Positions 16,490 through 25,846 of a stretch of DNA of 64,000 bases are shown piece after piece. The position numbers were made by a program, and so were the translations under genes. The stretch's first letter is position 1; every line of letters begins with the position of its first letter. The notes under the pieces were generated by a model that made no database searches, was not told the DNA's origin, and worked only from the letters and a program-made list of their open reading frames with translations. Location of the stretch: positions 1 to 64,000 of the forward strand of contig NZ_CAIWTY010000043.1 of the NCBI RefSeq assembly GCF_903915725.1. The letters are read 5' to 3'. This DNA comes from an uncultured Rhodopila sp. (GTDB taxonomy: Bacteria; Pseudomonadota; Alphaproteobacteria; Acetobacterales; Acetobacteraceae).

Positions 16490-17976
16490 AGGGGCAAAGT
16501 CGCTGCGCAGGCGACGATCGTCAGGGAAAAGCAGGCCACCGTCAGGAACACGCCCCTGAACGCCGCCGCGATGTCCGCCCGGGCCGCTTCCTGCTGAGCC
16601 GCGGACACCCCCTCCAGAGCGCCCGCCCCGTGCCGCAGCATCTCGAAGAACAGGTCCGCGGTCGCCGGATGCATCGCCGACAGCAGCCCGAACAGCACCG
16701 CCCCGGCCGCCGCGGCGCCGAACGCAGACCCCAGGGAACGCGATAACTGCACCGACGCGGCCGCGGCACCAAGCTGCTGGAACCCCGCCACCGCCTGCAC
16801 CGTGATCTGCGCCGTGATCATGGCTGACCCCTGCGACAGGGAACCGAACGCCAGCAGCCACGCCAGTTGCGTACGGCTGAGCGACGGCGCCCAGATCGCC
16901 AACCCGATCAAACTGGCCGCGGTGATCGCCAGGCCGAAAGTGGGGAAGACCGCGGTGCGGCCGGTGCGGGAAATCAGCCAACCGGTCAGCACCGAGCCGA
17001 GACTCACCGCCCCCGTCAGCGGGATCAGCAGCAGCCCGGACTGCGCGGGCGTCGCACCGGTGACGACCTGAAGGTATATCGGCAGGAACGTCATCATCGC
17101 GGTCAGCGACGCGCCGGAGCAGGCGCCCATCACATCGGACCGCCAGAACGCCGGAATTTTCAGCAGCGGCAGCGCCAGCAACGGAGCGGCGGCGCGGCGC
17201 TGCTGCCACAGCAAAGCCGCCAGCGCCACCGCGGCCAACGCCAGCCAGGCGCCCAGCTTCGGCAGCGCGGCGGGACTCATCCGCTGAAGCTGCGACACCG
17301 CCACCAGCAGCGGCACGATGAAACCGGTCAGCATCGCGATGCCGGCGATATCAAATCCGCCCCTGCTGCGCCCCGCCGTGCCGCGCGGCAATCTCCAGAC
17401 CAGCACGATGGCGATCAGGCAGAGCGGCAGATAGGCCAGGAACACCGCGTGCCAGCCCCAGGCCTGGGTAATGAACCCGCCGGCCACCGGGCCGATGGTG
17501 GAGCCGGCGACGATGTTGGCGGACAGATAGCCCTGGTAGCTGCCGCGCTGCCGCGGCGGCACATTCTCCCCCAGCAGCGCCTGCGCCAGGGTCATGAGCC
17601 CGCCGCCGCCCAGGCCCTGCAGCACGCGGGCGGCCAGCAGGCAGCCGAAACTCGGTGCCATCGCGCACAGGCCGGACGCGGCCATGAACAGGCAAAGTGA
17701 AATCAGCATCATCCGCCGCCGCCCGAACAGGTCGCCGAGGCGTCCGTAGGCGGGGGCGGCGACCGTGCCGGCAATCAGGTTGGCGACGACGACCCAGGAC
17801 AGATTCGCCACTTCGCCGAAGCTGGCGGCAATCGCCGGCAGCGCCGTCGCGACGACGGTCCCGTCGGCCGCCGACAGGAACACCGGCAGGATTATCGGCG
17901 GCACGACCAGTCGGAACAGGTGTTGCGGCGCCACCGCCCGAGGCAAGGCCGGTGAAGGGGGAGCGGACGTTTCCAT
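16477..17976 (-). CDS. MFS drug exporter, DHA2 (14-span) family
   Basis: Inner-membrane proton-driven exporter of 499 residues. Motif A appears as YGRLGDLFGRRRMM between spans 2 and 3, and the DHA motif as GSTIGPVAGG (about residue 155). Length and about 14 hydrophobic segments fit the DHA2 subgroup (EmrB/QacA-like). No EmrA-type adaptor or regulator lies next to it, so the substrate cannot be inferred. The start at 17976 leaves a natural N-terminus METSAPPSPALP. Confidence 0.92.
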   Translation of the reverse strand: METSAPPSPALPRAVAPQHLFRLVVPPIILPVFLSAADGTVVATALPAIAASFGEVANLSWVVVANLIAGTVAAPAYGRLGDLFGRRRMMLISLCLFMAASGLCAMAPSFGCLLAARVLQGLGGGGLMTLAQALLGENVPPRQRGSYQGYLSANIVAGSTIGPVAGGFITQAWGWHAVFLAYLPLCLIAIVLVWRLPRGTAGRSRGGFDIAGIAMLTGFIVPLLVAVSQLQRMSPAALPKLGAWLALAAVALAALLWQQRRAAAPLLALPLLKIPAFWRSDVMGACSGASLTAMMTFLPIYLQVVTGATPAQSGLLLIPLTGAVSLGSVLTGWLISRTGRTAVFPTFGLAITAASLIGLAIWAPSLSRTQLAWLLAFGSLSQGSAMITAQITVQAVAGFQQLGAAAASVQLSRSLGSAFGAAAAGAVLFGLLSAMHPATADLFFEMLRHGAGALEGVSAAQQEAARADIAAAFRGVFLTVACFSLTIVACAATLPLRRL

Positions 17977-18099
17977 TGGCCCCCGATTAGTGGCACGGCA
18001 CCGGATGCCGCGCCATCGCCGCCAATAGACAAACGCCAATTCCCCGCACCCGGGTTTGCCGCTAGGAACGCTCGCCAAACCGCAGCAGGAGCCGATCCG

Positions 18100-18600
18100 A
18101 TGACCAATCCGAACGTGGAACTGAAGATCCTGGACGATCGGCTGAGAGCCTGGGGATTGCCGCAGTATCAGAGCGAGATGGCGGCCGCCATCGACCTGCA
18201 TGCCTGCATCGACGCGCCGCTGGAACTGGTGGCGGGCGCCGCGGCGGTTTTGGTGCCGACGGGAATCGCCGTGCACATGGCCGATGACGGGATGGCGGCG
18301 CTGGTGCTGCCGCGCTCGGGGCTCGGACATCGCAAGGGCCTGGTGCTGGGCAACTTGGTTGGCCTGATCGACGCCGATTACACCGGCCCCGTGCTGGTCA
18401 GCGCCTGGAACCGGCTCGCGCCCGGGTCCGGGGCCATCGTGCTGACGCCGGGGGAGCGCTTCGCGCAGATGGTGTTTGTCCCGGTGCTGCGGCCGCGGTT
18501 CGAGATTGTCGAGTCGTTCACGCTGGTGTCGGCCCGGGGGGCCGGCGGGTTTGGCTCGACCGGCTCGGTGCATGCGCCGGGGGCGGATCGGGCGGGGTGA
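18100..18600 (+). CDS. dut: dUTP diphosphatase
   Basis: Hydrolyses dUTP to dUMP and pyrophosphate, keeping uracil out of DNA. The trimeric dUTPase motifs are present in the 166-residue protein: AAIDLHA (motif 1), PRSGLGHRKGL (motif 2), GLIDADYTGPV with the catalytic aspartate (motif 3), GERFAQMVFVP (motif 4) and RGAGGFGSTG (motif 5). The N-terminal 25 residues are slightly longer than usual. Divergent from the exporter gene. Confidence 0.95.
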   Translation: MTNPNVELKILDDRLRAWGLPQYQSEMAAAIDLHACIDAPLELVAGAAAVLVPTGIAVHMADDGMAALVLPRSGLGHRKGLVLGNLVGLIDADYTGPVLVSAWNRLAPGSGAIVLTPGERFAQMVFVPVLRPRFEIVESFTLVSARGAGGFGSTGSVHAPGADRAG

Positions 18601-18721
18601 GGCAGGCGGCGTTTGCTCGCAAGGTGTTGAATGAAATAAATGGTCCGATTTGCCACATGTTGCTATAAGGTAAGTGTGTCGTCGTCGCACAGACAACATC
18701 ACCAAATCCGGAGGATCGGAC

Positions 18722-18922
18722 ATGTCCATCCATGTCGCCGAGGCCGAACTGCTCGTGCCGGAGCCTGCCCAGCCCGCGCCGCCAAGCGTGCAGCGGTTCG
18801 ACGACGACATCGAGGCGGACGACAGTGATCGTCTTGCCGTTGCCAGAGGCGTGGCAGCCGCAGTGATAATATCGGCACCGTTTTGGGTTCTCATCGGCTT
18901 CACATTCTATATGCTGCTCTAG
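18722..18922 (+). CDS. Small single-span membrane protein
   Basis: Predicted 66-residue protein with an acidic N-terminal half (VQRFDDDIEADDSDRL) and one C-terminal membrane span (AAAVIISAPFWVLIGFTFYMLL). GGAGG sits 8 bases before the ATG, and TATAAG upstream (about 18664) could be a -10 element. I do not recognise the family. The clean ribosome site and membrane helix favour a real gene. Confidence 0.65.
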   Translation: MSIHVAEAELLVPEPAQPAPPSVQRFDDDIEADDSDRLAVARGVAAAVIISAPFWVLIGFTFYMLL

Positions 18923-19095
18923 CGGCGTCGCCGTAAGCCCCGCGAACCGCTCAACAAGCACCGCCGCTATCGGCGCACGCGGCATAATCCTCCGGGCGAA
19001 GCGTGCCGCAGTTCGCGGCGCGGCCGGCATAGGCCACAGGCTCCGGTAACAAAATCCCGATTGACCGGCGCGGGATTGCCGGTGTTCTGGTGCCA

Positions 19096-19986
19096 ATGCG
19101 GCACGTCCTGGTCCTGCTCTCGAGTCTCCTGCTCAGCCTGACCGCTGTCGCCGCCGCGGCGCAGCCGTCGCGTTCCGCCCTGCCATCCTATGTGGTGGAC
19201 CATTTCTTCCAGACCACCGACGGCGTCCGCCTGCATTACCTGGAGGCCGGACCGCCCAACGCACATACGCTGGTGCTGATCCCCGGCTGGACCATGCCCG
19301 CCTGGATCTGGATGCCGCAGATCCTGGCCTTCTCGCAGCGCTACCACGTCGTGGCGTTCGATCCGCGCGGACAGGGCGATTCGGCCGCCCCGCCCGGGGG
19401 CTATGAGCCGATACGCCGCGGCCGCGACATCGCCGAGCTGATCTCCAGCCTCGATGCGCGCCCCGTCGTCATCGTCGCCTGGTCGCTCGGCGTGCTCGAC
19501 ACCCTGGCGTCCCTGCATGAAGCCGGCGACCGCCGGATCGCCGGCCTCGTGCTGGTCGACAACTCCGTCGGCGAGGACCCGCCGCCGGTGCCGCTGCCGC
19601 CCGGTCCGAGGCGCCGCGGGCCGCCGGTCGATCATGCCAGAGCGATGCAGGCCTTTGTGCGCGCGATGTTTCATCGGCCGCAGCCCGCCGCCTACCTGAC
19701 CCGCCTGACCGAGGCGTCGCTGCGCACCCCCGAATCCGCCAGCAAGCTGCTGCGCGCCTATCCGGAGCCAAGGTCGTACTGGCGGGACGCGGTCTACCAG
19801 ACGAAAGTGCCGCTTCTCTACGTCGTGCGCCCGCGCTGGGTTGCGCAGGGGGAAAACCTCGTGCGAAACCGCCCGGACACAGAGATGGAAGTGTTCGATG
19901 ACGCCGGCCATGCGTTGTTCGTCGATGAACCCGCCCGATTCAACAGCGTGACCGAGCAGTTTTTGCGGCGCCACGTCTGGCCATGA
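19096..19986 (+). CDS. Exported alpha/beta hydrolase
   Basis: Serine hydrolase of 296 residues with a signal peptide (LVLLSSLLLSLTAVAAAAQ). The oxyanion region LIPGWTMPAWIW and FDPRGQGDS precede the nucleophile elbow AWSLGV (Ser at about residue 133). The acid is probably in the RPRWVAQ region, and the histidine is in DDAGHALFVDEP. The substrate is not indicated. The gene ends 11 bases before the membrane protein that follows. A GTG at 19090 is an alternative start. Confidence 0.88.
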   Translation: MRHVLVLLSSLLLSLTAVAAAAQPSRSALPSYVVDHFFQTTDGVRLHYLEAGPPNAHTLVLIPGWTMPAWIWMPQILAFSQRYHVVAFDPRGQGDSAAPPGGYEPIRRGRDIAELISSLDARPVVIVAWSLGVLDTLASLHEAGDRRIAGLVLVDNSVGEDPPPVPLPPGPRRRGPPVDHARAMQAFVRAMFHRPQPAAYLTRLTEASLRTPESASKLLRAYPEPRSYWRDAVYQTKVPLLYVVRPRWVAQGENLVRNRPDTEMEVFDDAGHALFVDEPARFNSVTEQFLRRHVWP

Positions 19987-19996
19987 CCCTCTGGCC

Positions 19997-22441
19997 ATGA
20001 ACCTGTTTCCGCTGTTCCTCGTCTCGTTGGCCGCCGTCGGCTACGAGACGGCGCTGACGCGCTATTTCGCCGTCGCGAAATGGTCGGAGTACGGCTACTG
20101 GGTGATCTCCATCGTCATGGTGGGGTTTGCTCTCAGCGGCGTCGTGCTGGCGCTGTGGCGCGATGCCTTTGCCCGCCGCGCGGCGCTAATGATGGCGGCG
20201 CTGCCGGCGTGTCTGGTGATCACCGCCGCCGCCGGCTACCATTTCGCCACAACGAACCCGTTCAACCCGCTGCAATTGCAGAATCCGGTGACGTGGCAGC
20301 CGCAGATCTGGAACATCGCCGGCTACTATGCCGCGCTGCTGCCGTTCTTTTTCCTCGCCGGCCTGTTCATCAGCCTGAGTTTTGTTCGCAACGCCAGCCG
20401 CATCGGCCTGGTCTATGCCTTCGACCTGACCGGCGCGGGCGCGGGTGCCGCGGGCGTGCTGGCGGCGATGTATCTGGTCCACGCTTTCCAGCTGGTGCCG
20501 TTGCTGCTGGTGCCGCTGGCCCTGGCCGCGCTGTTCATGCGCGGGCCGCACCATCTGCGCTCGGTGGTCGCCGCCATGCTGGCGCTGGGCGCGGCCGAGG
20601 CGCTGCTGCTGCTCGACGACGAAGCCGCATACAATGATTTCAAGGCGATATATGCCCCGCTTCACACACCGGATGCGAAGATCATCGCCTCGGTGAACTC
20701 ACCGCGCGGCAACTACGCGGTGCTGGACGATTTTACCGAGCGTGTCGACACCGACATTTCCAATAATGCCGGCATGCTGGGGGTCGAGGGTCCGCCGCGC
20801 TCCTATGGCCTGTATCGCGACGGCAACCGCATCGCCGCGCTGCCGTCGCGGCCCGGGCCGCTCGGCTCCGACTACGCCGCGGCGGCGCTGGATGCCCTGC
20901 CCTACACGCTGATCCCGCACGCCCGCGTCATGCTGGCCGGAGCGTCCGGCGGCTTCCGCATCGCCGAGGCCGCGCGCCTGGGTGCCGCGGAGATCCGCGC
21001 GCTGGAGCCGGAACCGGTGCTGTTCGGCATTCTGCGGCACGGCATCGGCCCCGTCGCAGCGGCGCCAGGGATCGCCGGCACGACAATCTCCGGCTCGGCG
21101 CCGCTGGCCGCCATCGGCCACGGGCCGTTCGACATCATCGACCTGTCGGCCGATTTCCTCGATGCGGCGGAAACCAACGCGACGGCCTTCAGCCGGGAGG
21201 CCATCGTCTCCTACCTGCGGGACCTGGCGCCGGGCGGGATGGTGTCGATCCCGGTCTCGATCCGCGATTTTCCGGTCTACGCGCTGCGCATGCTGGCCAC
21301 GGTGCGGGCAGCGCTGCTCTCGGCGGGCATTGAGGACCCGGCCGCGCATGTCCTGGTCTACCGCTCCGCCTGGAACGTCCGCATCCTGATCGCGCCCGGC
21401 GGCTGGGACGCCGCCCGCATCGACGCCGCGAAAAAGTTCTGCGACGACCGCTCCTTCGACATGGCCTGGTATCCGGGCATGGATGTCAGCAAAGCCCGCG
21501 ACAGCATCTACAACGACCTGCCGGCTGTCTCCTTCGACAAGGGCGAGGTCGAATCCGGCGGCCCGGACGACGCCATCGCCGACGAGGCGCAGGCGGTGCT
21601 GTCGGGCCAGCCGTCGCCCTCCCGCGACCAGTTCAACCTCTCGCCGATAACCCTGGACCGCCCGTTCTTCTACGCCGTGCTGCGGCTGGACCGCATTGGC
21701 ACGGTGTTGAAGCGCCTGGAAATCCTGCCGCAGGCTGAGGTGGGCGCGCTGGTCAACCTCGCGGTGCTGGCGCAGGCGGCGGTGATCGCGGTTTTGGTGC
21801 TGATGGTGCCGCTGCTGGCCCCCGGCCGGATTCGCGCGCCCGGCGCCGGGCTGCTGCGCGCGGTGGTGTATTTCCCGGCACTGGCGCTGGGGTTCCTGTT
21901 CATCGAGATCTACCTGATCGAGAAAGCCAGCTTCTGGCTGTCCGACCGCACCAGCGGCTTTGCGCTGGTGTTGACGGGAATGCTGATCTTCTCCGGCCTC
22001 GGCAGCCTGCTGTCGGAGCGGATGGCGGGCGCGCCGCGGCATTTCATGGGCTTGGCGGCTCTGGTGGTGCTGATCTGGTGCGCCGCCGCCGCGGTCTTCC
22101 TGCAGCCGCTGTTGCTGGCGACGCTGGACTGGCCCATCGGCGTACGGGTGGCGCTGCTGCTGGCGCTGACCGCTCCGGTGTCGATCGCACTCGGCCTGCC
22201 GTTCCCGCTCGGGCTGAACCAGACCGGCTCCACCGGGTTTCTGCCCTGGGCCTGGGGCCTGAATGGAGCCTTTTCTGTGGTTGCGACGCCACTCGCCAAC
22301 CTGATTGCGCGCGAAGCCGGATTCAGATGGGTTCTTTTCTGCGCGGCAATGCTTTATGGCATCGCTTTGATAACATTCCCGGCGATGAGGAAGACCTCGG
22401 TTTGGCAAGACAATCCAGCACCATCACCCGCCGGGGAGTAA
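19997..22441 (+). CDS. Membrane-embedded spermidine synthase-like protein
   Basis: Large protein of 814 residues. Residues 1-210 hold about six membrane spans. Residues about 210-560 are soluble and resemble the Rossmann part of spermidine-synthase-like methyltransferase folds (VMLAGASGGFRIAEAARLGAAEIRALEPEP, then FDIIDLSADFLD). Residues about 570-800 hold a further six or seven spans. The glycine-rich loop GASGGF stands where the family has the aminopropyl-donor site, but the usual acidic catalytic residue is not obvious, so enzyme activity is uncertain. The gene overlaps the next one by 40 bases. Confidence 0.8.
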   Translation: MNLFPLFLVSLAAVGYETALTRYFAVAKWSEYGYWVISIVMVGFALSGVVLALWRDAFARRAALMMAALPACLVITAAAGYHFATTNPFNPLQLQNPVTWQPQIWNIAGYYAALLPFFFLAGLFISLSFVRNASRIGLVYAFDLTGAGAGAAGVLAAMYLVHAFQLVPLLLVPLALAALFMRGPHHLRSVVAAMLALGAAEALLLLDDEAAYNDFKAIYAPLHTPDAKIIASVNSPRGNYAVLDDFTERVDTDISNNAGMLGVEGPPRSYGLYRDGNRIAALPSRPGPLGSDYAAAALDALPYTLIPHARVMLAGASGGFRIAEAARLGAAEIRALEPEPVLFGILRHGIGPVAAAPGIAGTTISGSAPLAAIGHGPFDIIDLSADFLDAAETNATAFSREAIVSYLRDLAPGGMVSIPVSIRDFPVYALRMLATVRAALLSAGIEDPAAHVLVYRSAWNVRILIAPGGWDAARIDAAKKFCDDRSFDMAWYPGMDVSKARDSIYNDLPAVSFDKGEVESGGPDDAIADEAQAVLSGQPSPSRDQFNLSPITLDRPFFYAVLRLDRIGTVLKRLEILPQAEVGALVNLAVLAQAAVIAVLVLMVPLLAPGRIRAPGAGLLRAVVYFPALALGFLFIEIYLIEKASFWLSDRTSGFALVLTGMLIFSGLGSLLSERMAGAPRHFMGLAALVVLIWCAAAAVFLQPLLLATLDWPIGVRVALLLALTAPVSIALGLPFPLGLNQTGSTGFLPWAWGLNGAFSVVATPLANLIAREAGFRWVLFCAAMLYGIALITFPAMRKTSVWQDNPAPSPAGE

Positions 22442-23337
22442 TTTCCGCCGCGGCCGCCGCTTCCATCCTGCCCGTGACCGCGCGCGCGGCTTCGGCTTGG
22501 ACCAAGGCCGCGTATGAGACGGCGATGCGCGAATCCGGCCGCCCGGTCAGCCTGACGGACGCGCAGTTCGACGCGATCCAGAAGCGCAAGCCGGCGGCGA
22601 TGCGGCTGATCGAGTCCTACCTGAAGGAGCGTCTCGGCTCCGCCGACCCGGCGGTGCTGGCGGCATTCCAGGCGGTGCCGCGGGAATACTATCACTACGA
22701 ATACCCGGAACACCGGGCGACCCCCGGCGATGCCTATGAAGACAATCCGAAGCCCTGGGCGCTGGGGTGGGGGTCCGCGCTGTCCGACTATCTGGGACAA
22801 GCCTACATGACCCAGATCTGCAAGCCCGCCCCCGGCGAAGTCACCCTTGAGATCGGCACCGGCAGCGGCTTCCAGAGCAGCCTGCTGTCGCGCATCGTGG
22901 CGAAATCCTACTCGATCGAGATCATCGAGCCGCTGGGCAAGGCTGTCGGCAAGATCTTCGCCCCGCTCGGCTACGACAACGTGCATAGCCGCGTCGGAGA
23001 CGGGTACTATGGCTGGCCGGAGGTGCAGGGCGGCTTCGATATCATCATCGTCACCTGTGCGGCGACGTTTGCTCCGCCCGACCTGTTCAAGCAGTTGAAG
23101 CCGGGCGGGCGGATGATCATCCCCATCGGCCAGCCGTTCAAACGCGGCCAGGTGCTGTATGTCTATACGAAGGATGCCGAGGGGAAGATCCACTCCAAGC
23201 GCGATATCGGCGTGTTCTTCATTCCGATGACCGGGGCGATCCAGAAGAACCAGCCGGTGCGGCCGGAGACGGTGTCGGATCACGTGCCGGCGGCGCCTAA
23301 GCCTCCGGCGGAGGAGGCGAAGCCGCCGTCGGAGTAA
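22402..23337 (+). CDS. Tat-signal PCMT-like methyltransferase
   Basis: Protein of 311 residues related to protein-L-isoaspartate O-methyltransferase. The SAM-binding loop is LEIGTGSGFQSSLLSRI, with post-motif FDIIIVTCAATFAPPDLFKQLKPGGRMIIPIG. The N-terminus reads ITRRGVISAAAAASILPVTARA, a twin-arginine export signal. Export of a SAM-dependent enzyme is odd because SAM is cytoplasmic; the signal may be vestigial or the domain may bind another ligand. The start is the TTG at 22402, with GAGGAAG 8 bases upstream. It begins inside the end of the preceding membrane gene. Confidence 0.82.
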   Translation: MARQSSTITRRGVISAAAAASILPVTARAASAWTKAAYETAMRESGRPVSLTDAQFDAIQKRKPAAMRLIESYLKERLGSADPAVLAAFQAVPREYYHYEYPEHRATPGDAYEDNPKPWALGWGSALSDYLGQAYMTQICKPAPGEVTLEIGTGSGFQSSLLSRIVAKSYSIEIIEPLGKAVGKIFAPLGYDNVHSRVGDGYYGWPEVQGGFDIIIVTCAATFAPPDLFKQLKPGGRMIIPIGQPFKRGQVLYVYTKDAEGKIHSKRDIGVFFIPMTGAIQKNQPVRPETVSDHVPAAPKPPAEEAKPPSE

Positions 23338-23411
23338 GCGGGCGCCTGTTTTACCAGGCCCGGCGCGGCGCTCGGCGTTGGTCCGTGTCGAGCAGATAGG
23401 TCGCCACAGTC

Positions 23412-23612
23412 TCAGTCTTTGCCGCTGGCGTCCCGCATGGTCTGCAACCATTCCTCGCTTTCCTGCGCGTTCAGGCCGGTATCGAGGTTGGCCATGTCGT
23501 GCGCCAGGCTTGGTCGGCTTGTCATGAACATCTGCTTGGAGACCAGCACGAACTCCGAACCATTGCGCCGTTCGATGGTCTGGACCTCCCCGGTTGCCGC
23601 CCCGGCATTTTG
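23412..23612 (-). pseudogene. Possible antitoxin remnant behind parE
   Basis: An open frame of 66 codons without a usable start follows the parE stop. It reads ...GEVQTIERRNGSEFVLVSKQMF... and ends EEWLQTMRDASGKD. The first part resembles the central strand-turn of Phd/YefM-type antitoxins (a basic turn followed by FVLVS), and the acidic C-terminus fits a toxin-binding tail. Its 5' end is lost in the parE junction, where stop codons precede it. No toxin gene is next to it. The family assignment is tentative. Confidence 0.35.
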
Positions 23613-23630
23613 TCACCGTCGGCGGCGCTT

Positions 23631-25673
23631 CTACACATCCACCTCTTCCACCGTCTTCGCCCGCTCCTGGATGAACGCGAACCGCAGTTCCGGCCGCCGC
23701 CCCATCAGGCTTTCCACCAACTCGTTGGTCTCCGCGCGCTGCTCCGGAATCGCCATCACTTTCAGCAGCGTCCGCTTCGACGGGTCCATCGTCGTCTCCT
23801 TCAACTGCGCCGGCGGCATCTCGCCCAGCCCTTTGAAGCGGCTCACCTCCACCTTGCTCCCCGTCTTGAACGCCCGCCGCATCTTCTGTTCCCGATCGGC
23901 GTCGTCCATCGCGTAGATCGAGCGTGCCCCCTGGGTCAGCCGGTACAGCGGCGGCTGCGCCAGGTAGATGTGCCCGTATCGCACCAGCTCCGGCAGCTCC
24001 CGGTAGAAGAACGTCATCAACAAAGACGCGATATGCGCCCCGTCCACGTCGGCGTCCGTCATGATGATCACCCGGCCGTAGCGCAACTTCGACCGGTCGA
24101 AGCGGTCGCCGACACCGCAGCCCAGCGCCTCGATCAGATCCTTCAGCTCCTGGTTCTGCCGCAGCTTGTCGGCCGAGGCGCTCGCCACGTTCAGGATTTT
24201 CCCGCGCAACGGCAGCACCGCCTGGGTCTCGCGGTTGCGCGCCTGTTTCGCCGAACCACCGGCCGAGTCGCCCTCGACCAGGAAGATCTCCGTCTCCGCC
24301 GCATTCTCCCGCGTGCAGTCGGTCAGCTTGCCCGGAAGGCGCAGCCGGCGGGTGGGCGATTTGCGCGCGGTGTCCTTGTTCTCCTTGCGGCGGATGCGTT
24401 CCTCCGCCCGCTCGATGACGAAGGCCAGCAGGTTGTCGGCGGAGTTCGGATCGCCCGCCAGGAAATGGTCGAAGCGATCACGCAGCGCGCCTTCCACCAG
24501 CCGGGTCGCCTCGTTGTTGGTCAGCTTCTCCTTGGTCTGGCCCTGGAACTGCGGATCGCGCAGGAACAGCGACATCTTCGCCGCGATCGGGTTCAGCACG
24601 TCCTCGGCGGTGATCTGCGCCGCCCGCTTGTTACCGCGCTGCTCGCCCCAGGCGCGCAGGCCTTTCACCAAAGCCGAGCGGAACCCCGCCTCATGCGTGC
24701 CGCCCTGGATGGTCGGGACGGTGTTGCAGTAGGAGTGCAGGAAGCCGTCGCCCTCCTCCAGCCAAACCACGGCCCATTCCAGCCTGCCGGTCGCCTCGCC
24801 GGGCAGCGCGGCCTCGCCCGCCCAGATCTGCGGCAACACCTTGGCCGCGCCGTTGATGTCGTCCTGCAGGCTGTCGCGCAGGCCGCCGGGGAAGTGCAGC
24901 ACGGCCTCCGGCGGGACGTCGTCCTTGCCGCCCTTCAGCAGCGAAGGCGCGCAGCTCCAGCGGATTTCCACGCCGCGGAACAGATAGGCCTTGGAGCGGC
25001 ACAGGCGGTACAGCCGGCTCGGCACCCAGGCCAGCGCGCCGAAAATCTCCGGGTCGGGCTTGAAACGGATCGTCGTGCCGCGGCGGTTATGCACCGGGCC
25101 GGCATTGACCAGCTTCGTCGTCGGCTTGCCGCGCGCGTAAGACTGCTTCCACAGGATGCGGTCGCGCGCGACCTCCACCTCCATCACCTCCGACAGCGCG
25201 TTCACCACCGAACTGCCGACGCCGTGCAGGCCGCCCGAGGTCGCATAGGCCTTGCCGCCGAACTTGCCGCCCGAATGCAGCGTCGTCAGGATCACTTCCA
25301 GCGCGCTGAGGGCCTTGAACTTGGGATGCGGATCGACCGGGATGCCGCGGCCGTTGTCGCGCACGGTCAGCCAGTTGCCGTCCTCCAGCGAGAACTCGAT
25401 GAAGCTGGCATGGCCGGCCACCGCCTCATCCATTGAATTATCGAGGATTTCGGCGGCGAGGTGGTGCAGCGCCGGTTCATCGGTGCCGCCGATATACATG
25501 CCCGGCCGTTTGCGCACCGGCTCCAGCCCCTCCAGGACTTCGATGTCCTTGGCGGAGTAGTCCGAGTCGTCGCGCGCCGGCAGCGCCAGGCGCTTGTCAG
25601 GCTCAGCCTTTGTGGGCTTGCCAGGCGGCTTCGGTCCCGATTTCTCGGACCCGGGCCCGAACAGATCGTTCAT
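23631..25673 (-). CDS. parE: DNA topoisomerase IV subunit B
   Basis: ATPase subunit of topoisomerase IV, which separates replicated chromosomes. The 680-residue protein has the GHKL ATPase motifs (LDNSMDEAVAGHA, DNGRGIPVDPHPK, TSGGLHGVGSSVVNALS) and the TOPRIM region (LVEGDSAGGSAKQARNR, LPLRGKILNV, IMTDADVDGAHIASLLMTFF). DPHPK and the length below 700 residues favour ParE over GyrB. About 30 N-terminal residues are proline/lysine-rich and variable. Confidence 0.95.
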   Translation of the reverse strand: MNDLFGPGSEKSGPKPPGKPTKAEPDKRLALPARDDSDYSAKDIEVLEGLEPVRKRPGMYIGGTDEPALHHLAAEILDNSMDEAVAGHASFIEFSLEDGNWLTVRDNGRGIPVDPHPKFKALSALEVILTTLHSGGKFGGKAYATSGGLHGVGSSVVNALSEVMEVEVARDRILWKQSYARGKPTTKLVNAGPVHNRRGTTIRFKPDPEIFGALAWVPSRLYRLCRSKAYLFRGVEIRWSCAPSLLKGGKDDVPPEAVLHFPGGLRDSLQDDINGAAKVLPQIWAGEAALPGEATGRLEWAVVWLEEGDGFLHSYCNTVPTIQGGTHEAGFRSALVKGLRAWGEQRGNKRAAQITAEDVLNPIAAKMSLFLRDPQFQGQTKEKLTNNEATRLVEGALRDRFDHFLAGDPNSADNLLAFVIERAEERIRRKENKDTARKSPTRRLRLPGKLTDCTRENAAETEIFLVEGDSAGGSAKQARNRETQAVLPLRGKILNVASASADKLRQNQELKDLIEALGCGVGDRFDRSKLRYGRVIIMTDADVDGAHIASLLMTFFYRELPELVRYGHIYLAQPPLYRLTQGARSIYAMDDADREQKMRRAFKTGSKVEVSRFKGLGEMPPAQLKETTMDPSKRTLLKVMAIPEQRAETNELVESLMGRRPELRFAFIQERAKTVEEVDV

Positions 25674-25846
25674 GCTGTGTTCCCAAAACTCAAGCGCACC
25701 CTACAGGGCGCAAGCCAGCGTCGGCAACAGATTTGCAGGAGTCCGGCGGGATATCGCAAGCGATTCGCCACCGCTCGCGGACGCTACGGCCGCCGCCGAA
25801 CCGTCCGCGGCTGCGTGCCCCGCCCTGTCGCCCCATATTCCCCGGC

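Noticed and set aside
20699-22408. A 569-codon minus-strand open frame opposite the SpeE-like membrane gene
   Set aside because: Composition is that of an antisense shadow; the plus-strand frame has coherent membrane spans and a ribosome site.
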